Source: Megalonaias nervosa
Taxonomy: Eukaryota; Mollusca; Bivalvia; Unionida; Unionidae
NCBI GenBank assembly: GCA_016617855.1
Contig: JAECUM010001081.1
Span: 1-64,000 of the forward strand
Direction: 5' to 3'
DNA: 64,000 nucleotides
The notes beneath the pieces are model-generated. The model did not search any database, was not told where the DNA came from, and worked only from the letters and a program-made list of their open reading frames with translations. This document shows positions 57,413-64,000 of this stretch, piece by piece; position 1 is the stretch's first letter, and the number at the start of each line of letters is the position of its first letter. Made by a program: the position numbers and the translations under genes.

Positions 57413-58600
57413 TTATTTAATAGTGCCAGTTTCAGCTACGAATTCCAAACACCGCCAGTAATATTTTGGAAGCTTTTCATTTGTTATTAACGTAAATGTT
57501 TCTTTGGTGTTCCTATATAGCCTCACCACTAGAGGATTAGTATATACATTTAGTGGTAGGGAATCTAAAGTAATCGAAGTAATTACCAAATCGTACACGA
57601 ATAGCCTGTATAACCCAGTTACTTCTGCTATATGTTCGAGAGTTCTATCGCGCGGTGTCCATGTTGATGATCCTGATGCTACTGTGTACACCATATTGAT
57701 GATCTGCTTGTGAGAAATTTTAGCAAGTAACTCTGTTACTAGATTAATTTTTTCAATAATACCAGGAATTCCGCTAACAATATCGTTTAGTTTTGTGTTA
57801 ATGTCAGCGAGTTTAATATCTACAACCGCTGGACTTCCAAAAAATTCATTAATAGATTTGTTTATATTTCTACGAAAATTTAAGAACGTTTGTAAGTGAT
57901 TAGAAAAATTAGTACTTAGTGTAGTCATTTCATTATTAATTGTAGCTAAAGAAGTTGTCATAGGAATGTTGCTATCGTCGACGTATTTTTTTGTTGCTGC
58001 GTCAAAATCTGTTTCTGGTGTTCTAAGATTATTAATACCATTATTGTTCATGTTGAGAAATGCGCGACCAACACATACTTAGATTCTTGATCATCGATGT
58101 ATTTTTTTGTTGCTGCGTCTGATTCTGCAGCTGGGTTTCCAAGGTCTATAATTTTTTTTTCCTGACATATTGATGTTGCCTGTAACTGTCCCACCTATTT
58201 TATCAAGTTTATTATCATCGACATACTTTAACTGCAAATAACTTACCGCTTGAGTTTGATTTAAGTTTGCTGGTGGATACCTGGTCTCTAAATTTATAAT
58301 TTTTTTCCCTGACATATCTAAGTTACCGCTTAAAGTTCCACCAGATTTATCTAGTTTATTATTGTCGACTAATTTAAGTTGCGCATAACTAACAGCTTGT
58401 GTATCAACGACATTTATTGGCGGATAATCTGTTTCTAACTCTAGTACTCGTTGATTTGACATAAACATGTTTCCCGTCATTGTGTCGCCGGATTTTTTTA
58501 GATAGCCTGATAAATCAACCTTACCGTCTGTTATTGTTGTACTTTCAGTTTTTGACGTTGAATCTCCTACTAATGTTCCAAATTTTGTATAATAGCTCAT
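57413..58600 (-). pseudogene. Fibre-like attachment protein, broken by frame changes
   Basis: N-terminal part (58091-58600) has a 45-residue repeat with GNLDMSGKKIINLETRYPP, then LKYVDDNKLDKIGG; the C-terminal part (57413-58051) starts in the same kind of repeat (DAATKKYVDD), then a helical shaft (NNEMTTLSTNFSNHL) and a head domain with no family I recognise. Known: the N-M-x-x-x-x-I-x-N-L ... DAATKKYVD repeat is common in phage tail fibres and in some Polintons. Breaks: one extra A/T base in the T run at about 58152-58160, and a second change near 58055-58085. Role in receptor binding is inferred. Transcribed divergently from the ATPase, with a shared region of about 50 bp. Confidence 0.75.
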
Positions 58601-58652
58601 TATTTATTTATTGTTTGACAATTTTTATATAGCAAAAAAATATATAACAATA
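58601..58652. promoter_or_regulatory. Divergent promoter between fibre and ATPase genes
   Basis: TATATAA-type motifs on both strands: TATATAAAAA on the minus strand (about 58622-58631) for the fibre gene, and TATATAAC (58641-58648) on the plus strand only 5 bp before the chosen ATPase start. Confidence 0.5.
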
Positions 58653-59330
58653 ATGGCAAAATCATCGATATTAAATTTTGATACAGAACGTTTGGTGAAA
58701 CATAAACATAACAATGAACTTCCAGATTGTCATTATCTTATTGTTGGAAGAACTGGATCGGGGAAAACAAACTTGCTCATGAATTTACTTCTAGGAGATA
58801 ATTTTAACTACGATCGCGTTTATATTTATACGATTAACCCGCAGCAAGATAAATACGAGCTACTTAGCAATTATAATGACAAACTTCGTGATGACCTTGA
58901 GGCTGGCGAAGATTTTTTTATTATGAAACAACCAGAAGAACTCATTCCAGTTAATCAACTTGATTCATCCGAACACAAGATAGTTGTTTTTGATGATATT
59001 CCACTAAACAACGAGGAAATGAATAAAATAAGATCATATTTTTCACTGTCGCGAAATAAAAAATGTAATTCTATTTATCTTGCCCAAGGTTTTTATAATG
59101 TTGACAGATTTATTAGGCGAAATACTGGTTGTTTTATGTTATTTCCAGGACTTGACAATGTTGAGGTTAGAAATATCGCGAACGAGCAATGTGGTGATGT
59201 AACAAAAGATAAATTTATTGAATTATATCATCAAGCAACGGCAAATAGATATGACTTTTTTTTGTTTGATAAACTAACAAATGATACGAATAAAATGTTT
59301 CGCTGTTGTATTGAAAAATATCTACAATAA
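58653..59330 (+). CDS. Genome-packaging ATPase (FtsK/HerA, A32-like)
   Basis: 225 residues, intact. Walker A is GRTGSGKT (residues 32-39), Walker B is VVFDD (111-115), and the rest fits the A32-type family (NKKCNSIYLAQGFYNVDRFI, a sensor-like region). Known: the motor pumps DNA into the capsid. I chose the ATG at 58653 (MAKSSILNFD) over the upstream in-frame ATG at 58611, because a TATATAAC motif lies between them and the shorter start matches the usual N terminus. The longest open core gene in this element, so it may be less decayed than its neighbours. Confidence 0.9.
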   Translation: MAKSSILNFDTERLVKHKHNNELPDCHYLIVGRTGSGKTNLLMNLLLGDNFNYDRVYIYTINPQQDKYELLSNYNDKLRDDLEAGEDFFIMKQPEELIPVNQLDSSEHKIVVFDDIPLNNEEMNKIRSYFSLSRNKKCNSIYLAQGFYNVDRFIRRNTGCFMLFPGLDNVEVRNIANEQCGDVTKDKFIELYHQATANRYDFFLFDKLTNDTNKMFRCCIEKYLQ

Positions 59331-59355
59331 TTTTATACAAAATAGTATATAATTA

Positions 59356-60436
59356 ATGCAAAGACAAGCAAAGTACAGAAAACGTATAGAAAATCTAAAA
59401 AAAACTTGCGCAATCTCAGGCAAAATTTAAACAGCAAGTACAGCAAGCACGACGTGGCCAAATGGTTGCAGCAGAAACAACAGCCGCCGCTCTTAGACCA
59501 GTTACTGAAGCTTTACTTGGAAAACAACCTGAAACTAAACCATTATCGGAAGAAGAACTTAAGCAACTACAGGAAAAAGGTTTACTTGGACTAATTAAAG
59601 AACAACAAGAAGAAACTGTTGGAAAAATTGCTGAGATATCTGAAGAAGAAAAAAGAAGATTAGCTGAGGCACTTGTAGCAAATATCGCTGATCCGGTTGC
59701 AAGACAAACTGAACTAGATCGGCTAATAAATGATCCACTAGAGTTTCAACGAAGATTAACAAATTTAACCACAACGGAGATTAAAAATATTTTAACAAAT
59801 TTATCAGAAAAATTAAAAGGAGCAAGAAAGAGTTGGCGAGTTGACGGTAAAGTTTATGAATGTTGAAGGTCAAAGACGATGGTTTACAAAACAAGCAAAT
59901 AATGCGATAAGAGAGAATGATTACGATAAATTTTTAGAAGAAAATAATATTTAAAAAAATCTTGATAATATAAGTAAATGGAGTGATGAAGAATTTAATG
60001 AACTTATTGCTAAATTGAATGGAATAATGGGAGACGGTATTGATGCTAAAAATGAGTTGAACACAGCTATAGAAAAGGAAAATATGCCTCCACTTCATGA
60101 TAGAATGAGATATGGTATTATCGCTAGACTTGTTGTAAGAACAGCACAAGAAAATAGAGAAAAAGGTTTTGGTAAGGGAGCGGTTTTAAAAGGACATTTT
60201 TAAAACTTGATGAAGGTCGTGTAAAACAATATAGAGAAAAAACTGGAGCTGGAGCTAGAATACTTTCATCAGTTACTGAAATGATAGGCAGATTAATGCT
60301 ATTGATATCATCAAAAGAAGCTGGAAATGTTGGTGCTGAAATTGACAATGAAATTATTGACATATTTGATAATTTGAGATCAGAAAATTTATTAACATCT
60401 GACGAATACGGAACTTTACATCACGATTTGATATAA
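59356..60436 (+). pseudogene. Unrecognised Polinton protein, broken in several places
   Basis: Starts at ATG 59356, 10 bp after a GTATATAA motif. The first open piece is 24 codons; the frame then changes in the A run at about 59397-59404 and continues as the Gln/Ala/Glu-rich part 59462-59866 (EEELKQLQEKGLLGLIKEQQ). Further changes near 59860, 59952 and 60200 lead to NLDNISKWSDEEFNELIAKL and RSENLLTSDEYGTLHHDLI at the end. Overall about 355 residues, mostly helical and charged. I do not know this family. Its place between ATPase and penton genes suggests a virion or assembly role, by context only. Confidence 0.55.
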
Positions 60437-60476
60437 TCGCGGTGATATAAATTTGTGCAATGATTTTATATAAAAA

Positions 60477-61238
60477 ATGTCAGCAACATTATTACTAGAC
60501 TCTAGCCAATCTGATAAAGATAGCGCAAATTTTTCTATAAATTATATTCCGCCAATAGAACTAGATCATGAGAAACAATATGAAATTGGACTAATTTCCT
60601 GCACTTGTTGGCATAATATGGCTAATGTAAAAACTGGAATTAACGATGAATTTGTTTTTACTGTTCCTATACGTACTCCACCATTTGTCGCGTGGAAAAC
60701 AATTAAAATTCCACAAGGAGCTTATAATGTCACTGATCTAAATAAAATAATAAAAGAACTTATAACAAAAAATAAAGGTATAGCTGATAATTTTGAGCTT
60801 ACACCAAATTATAATACGTTACGCGCAAGAATGAAATTGAAAGATATAACAGTTAGTCTTGTATCGCAAACAAGTATCGCACCACTGATAGGATTTTATA
60901 ATTATATATATCCTGCTCTTAATCGCGATAATCCCGAAACGTATGATGGCCAACTGCCAGTAAATATAACTGATGTAAACGCAACATTGGTAAATTGCTC
61001 TATTGCATCTGGATCTTATTCAGCTAAAGGTAGTAAACGACGAACGATATATAGTTTTTCACCAGAAGTTCCACCAGGATCTCTTATGCAAATTAGTCCA
61101 CGTCAGGTTATTTATTATCCGTTAAACATTGAAAATCAAATAACAGAAGTAAATATGCAATTGACAGATCAGTCTGGAAGACAGTTAGATCTTAATAATG
61201 AAATTGTTACTTATTATTTACACCTACGCGAACAGTAA
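60477..61238 (+). CDS. Penton-type minor capsid protein (single jelly roll)
   Basis: 253 residues, intact; start ATG is 4 bp after TATATAA. Blocks such as YEIGLISCTCWHNMANVKTG, IKIPQGAYNVTDLNKIIKEL, NCSIASGSYS and ITEVNMQLTDQSGRQLDL match the Polinton minor capsid protein family. Known: it forms the pentameric vertices of the capsid and has a single jelly-roll fold. It is followed by the small Gly/Ala-rich gene, then the major capsid gene, the usual order. Confidence 0.85.
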   Translation: MSATLLLDSSQSDKDSANFSINYIPPIELDHEKQYEIGLISCTCWHNMANVKTGINDEFVFTVPIRTPPFVAWKTIKIPQGAYNVTDLNKIIKELITKNKGIADNFELTPNYNTLRARMKLKDITVSLVSQTSIAPLIGFYNYIYPALNRDNPETYDGQLPVNITDVNATLVNCSIASGSYSAKGSKRRTIYSFSPEVPPGSLMQISPRQVIYYPLNIENQITEVNMQLTDQSGRQLDLNNEIVTYYLHLREQ

Positions 61239-61287
61239 ACATATTTTCTGAAAGATTTGACAACAAAATTATACAACCTCAGATATA

Positions 61288-61653
61288 ATGAAACAAAAAA
61301 AAAGTTTATCGAAGAAAAATAGTAGGAGGATTTTTGGGAAATATATTTGCTAAAATTATAGAAAATGTTCCAGGAATAGCTCATAAAGTTGCACCAATTG
61401 CACTTGACGCATCAAAAGCTTTTGCAACTGGAGCTGCATCTGCTGCTGGAACTGCCGTGGGACAAAAATTAGCTGATAAAATAAAAGGCGATCCACAACG
61501 TGGTATACCAACAATCAAACAAGCTATTTCAGAAATCGCACCAACAAAAGAAACTCAACAAGCAATGAGAACAACGACAAAAAAAAACTTTTATCGCCAC
61601 GAGGAGAACAAATTATACAAAAATTAATATCTAAAGTAACAACACCACAATAA
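61288..61653 (+). pseudogene. Small Gly/Ala-rich virion protein, two frame changes
   Basis: Start ATG at 61288. The A run at 61295-61303 is one base off the frame that follows, which holds GNIFAKIIENVPGIAHKVAP, the Ala-rich KAFATGAASAAGTAVG and PRGIPT-type turn. A second A run at about 61580-61588 shifts out of the frame that leads to the likely stop at 61651. A basic start, a Gly-Gly-Phe turn and an Ala-rich helix recall small core or membrane-lytic proteins of Polintons and adenoviruses, but I cannot assign it to one. Confidence 0.5.
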
Positions 61654-61680
61654 TTTTGTATAACCTAATAAATAAAAAAA

Positions 61681-63227
61681 ATGTCTGTAAAAAATTATCT
61701 CGATTTAGCAAAAACTTATGACACAGACGATACAGTAACAGAATTCGAATACGTTGAATATCTTGATGAAATTCTAACGAACCTAATATGGCTGGCTCCA
61801 GAACATTTTATACTCGAGACGAGGACGTATTTTTACTTCCTCATAAAGCAATGTTGGAAGTTCGTGGCCAGATTATGACAGTAGCTGTTCCACCTGCCGC
61901 AATTGCAGCTGGAGCAGAAGTAGCTCTTATAAATGATGGTTGGTGTTTATTTCAAAGTGCTAAATATCAGATGGCCAATCAATATGTCGAAGATATTTCA
62001 AATCACTTACAAGTTGCAAGTACAATATTAAATATTATTTCATTTTCCGATGATTACTCCAGATCAACTGCAACTAATATGATGTGGTTTAAAGATGCTG
62101 GAATTGGTACAGCTGCACCTGGTGAGTTTTTACTGAGGAGAATTTCTGCTCATGGAGCTGACGCTGCCGCAGATGCTGCAACTGTAAGAAATTTTCTTAT
62201 CGCTAATGCTGTCAATTTTAATATAGATCCACCAGCTGCAGATGCTAATGCAGACGCTACAAGAATCTCACTTACTGCAGTTTGTAATAATCTTGGTATA
62301 ACACCACCAGCTGGGGATGCTAACTGTGTTGCAATGATAAATCATGTTAATGATAATTTTATTACTGTAACAAATAAATATTATAATGAAGGTTATGTTA
62401 AGAGAAAGGCATTTGCAGCAGGATCACGTCAAATTACAATGATGCTGCCCTTAAGTACAATATTTGGCTTTTGCAGGGACTATAAAAAAGTATTTCGTGG
62501 AGTTAAACATACTCTTATTTTAGATCGATCAGAACAAAACGACTGCCTGTTTAGGTCAGGTGGAGCCGATGTACAATTTGTCATAAACAAACTTGCACTA
62601 TGGATGCCAAGAATAACTCCGTCTATCACTAAAATGGCGGAATTAAATAATATGCTGGAAAAACACACAAACAAAATTTATTTTCAGCAACACAAAATAT
62701 ATCAAACAGCAGTTCCGAATACCACCGACTACACATGACGAGTTACAACAACACCAAGTGAACAAAAGCCACGGCAATTATTTGTTGTATTTTAGAGACG
62801 AGCTCGACGTAACAACCAGGAACAAAATAATGCGATATTTGATAATGCTTATGTTAGACGAATATACGCTAGAATAAATTCAAAACAATATCCAGAACGA
62901 GCGATAGAATGCAGTTTTGCAGATGACGCTAATAAAAACATTACTAGACCTTACATGTACCTGCTCGACGCACTGCAAAAATATCAAGATGTTGGAGATG
63001 GATCTCAGATATCAGTAGAGGAATTTCGTACACTTTATCCGATATTTTATTTTGATGTTAGTAAGCATAGCGAGCAAGCTGTAGACAGCACAGCTGATAT
63101 TGAAATTACTTGGACACTAGGAGCAGCTCCAGCTCCAGCAGCGCAGTTAAAAGTGTATGCGTTAGTAATAAGCGATAGATTTATTACAATTGACTCTGTC
63201 GGAGGTAAAATGTCAGTCCAAGTTTAA
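61681..63227 (+). pseudogene. Major capsid protein (double jelly roll), broken
   Basis: The N-terminal piece (61681 onward, MSVKNYLDLAKTYDTDD and FEYVEYLDE) matches the usual Polinton major capsid start. A frame change near 61778-61790 leads to the main part 61788-62738 with LEVRGQIMTV, FQSAKYQMANQYVEDI and MMWFKDAG. The same frame then meets TGA at 62736 and TAG at about 62793 before the last part (YMYLLDALQKYQDVGD, YALVISDRFITI), which ends at 63227. Known: trimers of this protein form the capsid faces. About 515 residues in total, normal for the family. The start has a GTATAACC motif about 20 bp before it. Confidence 0.85.
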
Positions 63228-63246
63228 AGTGCTTTGCACTTTACTT
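63226..63246 (+). terminator. Perfect 8-bp hairpin just after the major capsid gene
   Basis: TAAAGTGC-TTT-GCACTTTA overlaps the stop region. Could mark a transcript end or be chance; a T-rich stretch follows. Confidence 0.3.
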
Positions 63247-63274
63247 TAAGTTTAATCTGTAATCGTTATATAAG

Positions 63275-63675
63275 ATGACAAAATATATTGTAAAAGAAAT
63301 ATATTTGACTGATGGTCAAGTTAAAAAATTAGCAGCTGCTGTTGTAAAAAAAAAAGACAAGTATCATTGAAGGTCAACCATAACGCAGCGGGTACTTTAA
63401 CAAAATTAATGTTAACCAAAAAACAAGTAAATAAATACGATCGCAATAAACCTTTTGTTTTAAATTTAAGCGCTGCACAAATAACTGCAATGGCAAAACA
63501 TGGCGGCTTCTTTGGTCCGGCATTATCTGTAATAGCCAGAACGTTAATACCAAAACTTTTGCCAGTGTTAGGTACATAAGGATTAGCAGCAGCGTCTGGA
63601 GCAGTATCTGACGCAACGAAAAAGGCAGTTGAAGGTAGTGGTATAAAGAAAATCAATGATAACAATTTTATGTGA
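63275..63675 (+). pseudogene. pX-like core protein, broken
   Basis: ATG at 63275 is 3 bp after TTATATAAG. The start YIVKEIYLTDGQVKKLAAAV is followed by a frame change in the A run at about 63348-63356, then LTKLMLTKKQVNKYDRN, LNLSAAQITAMAKHGGFF and GPALSVIARTLIPKLLP. An in-frame TAA at 63577 separates the last 32 codons (AAASGAVSDATKKAVEG). The layout (LT-x2-Q-x2-KL, LTKxQ, LSxxQIxxM, GGF, hydrophobic tail) matches a small Polinton protein compared in the literature with adenovirus core protein X. Confidence 0.65.
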
Positions 63676-63687
63676 TGGATAAATATA

Positions 63688-63912
63688 ATGCCTAAAAGAA
63701 AAACAACGACAAAAAAAAGACACCGACAAAAAAAAAGACACCGACGAAAAAAAGACACCGAAAGAAAAGACACCGACGAAAAAAAGACACGACATAGGCG
63801 AAAAGGGGGATTTATTCCAATAGCCCCGTTACTAACGGGATTGGCAGGAAGTCTATTGCCAAATCTGTTAGGAGTAGGACGAGGACTAATGTTGCCAGGA
63901 ACAAGGAGATAA
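63688..63912 (+). CDS. Very basic small protein with hydrophobic tail
   Basis: 74 residues, open. The first 40 are Lys/Arg/His-rich, coded by a tandem repeat of about 13 bp (AAAAGACACCGAC); the rest is GGFIPIAPLLTGLAGSLLPN and LLGVGRGLMLPGTRR. This suggests a DNA-condensing or capsid-core peptide, by composition only. The repeat can change length easily, so the reading frame of the basic part is not certain. AAATATAATG at the start resembles the other genes here. Confidence 0.6.
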   Translation: MPKRKTTTKKRHRQKKRHRRKKDTERKDTDEKKTRHRRKGGFIPIAPLLTGLAGSLLPNLLGVGRGLMLPGTRR

Positions 63913-63913
63913 A

Positions 63914-64000
63914 ATCTGGTTAAGTAATTTTGATATACTTGATAAACTAAAAAAAGTAAAAACTTTCAGTGGTGTTTATTCTAAAGATGAACTTATGGCG
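63914..64000 (+). CDS. Start of a Polinton cysteine protease, cut by the window edge
   Basis: The frame WLSNFDILDKLKKVKTFSGV, YSKDELMA matches the N terminus of Polinton adenain-like proteases (LSN-DI ... F-GV-x-x-DEL). The catalytic His, Asp/Glu and Cys would follow to the right. No ATG is seen in this frame; the start may lie across a frame change. Confidence 0.5.
   Translation, partial: MWLSNFDILDKLKKVKTFSGVYSKDELMA

Larger units (their letters stand above)
56314..64000 (+). mobile_element. Polinton/Maverick (adintovirus-like) element, left part, decayed
   Basis: Seen: packaging ATPase, penton-type minor capsid protein, double-jelly-roll major capsid protein, pX-like protein and the start of a protease, tightly packed and AT-rich, without introns. 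Known: this set defines Polintons, large self-synthesising transposons related to adintoviruses and ancestral to many animal DNA virus modules. Polymerase B, integrase and the right terminal repeat are not in the window and would be expected to the right. Two early genes (membrane protein and fibre) are on the minus strand and the rest on the plus strand. Most genes carry frame breaks, so this copy appears inactive unless some breaks are sequencing errors in A/T runs. Confidence 0.9.

Noticed and set aside
63321..63795. Minus-strand ORFs rich in Cys, Phe and Arg opposite the basic-protein gene
   Set aside because: They mirror the AAAAGACACCGAC repeat of the plus-strand gene; the plus strand has the family match and promoter-like motif.

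Overview
This is animal nuclear DNA. About 55.5 kb is the 5' part of one large, intron-rich host gene on the minus strand, and the last 7.7 kb is a virus-like DNA transposon (Polinton/Maverick, adintovirus-like). The host gene is a UBASH3 (TULA/Sts) homologue. Six coding exons were found by reading conserved protein blocks together with splice sites: exon 1 at 55394-55506, exon 2 at 39110-39163, exon 3 at 21026-21212, exon 4 at 16577-16769, exon 5 at 14086-14255 and exon 6 at 305-513. All junction phases agree. They encode the UBA domain, both halves of the 2H phosphoesterase domain and most of the SH3 domain. The C-terminal phosphatase (PGM-like) domain must lie beyond the left edge. The gene says 'animal'. 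The mix of tRNA-derived SINEs with CA tails, foldback MITEs, a Gmr1-like retrotransposon and a Polinton fits a bivalve or another aquatic invertebrate, but that is inference.

The introns are crowded with repeats. Intron 5 (514-14085) carries a 7.0-kb LTR retrotransposon (4526-11515) on the minus strand, inserted in a 37-bp minisatellite, with gag, protease, integrase, reverse transcriptase and RNase H in that order. It also holds degenerate tandem arrays and a SINE. Intron 3 (16770-21025) holds a 1.5-kb minisatellite against exon 4 and a pogo-like element with two nested SINEs. Intron 2 (21213-39109) holds minisatellites, a Penelope-like remnant, an internally deleted LINE, a decayed gene of a repeat-associated family, and MITE copies. 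Intron 1 (39164-55393) has a solo LTR almost touching the exon 2 acceptor, foldback elements, more MITEs and a large inverted repeat.

Upstream of UBASH3 exon 1 come an (AG)n tract, an LTR fragment of the same family as the retrotransposon, and a 205-bp hairpin. The Polinton then runs off the right edge. Its genes, left to right, are a NUMOD1-like protein (+), a small membrane protein (-), a fibre-like protein (-), the packaging ATPase (+), an unrecognised protein (+), the penton-type minor capsid protein (+), a small Gly/Ala-rich protein (+), the major capsid protein (+), a pX-like protein (+), a very basic protein (+) and the start of the protease (+). Polymerase B and integrase would be expected further right. 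Most of these genes are broken by single-base shifts in A/T runs, and the major capsid gene also has two nonsense codons. The ATPase, the penton gene, the NUMOD1-like gene and the basic protein gene are open. TATA-like motifs sit unusually close to many of the start codons.
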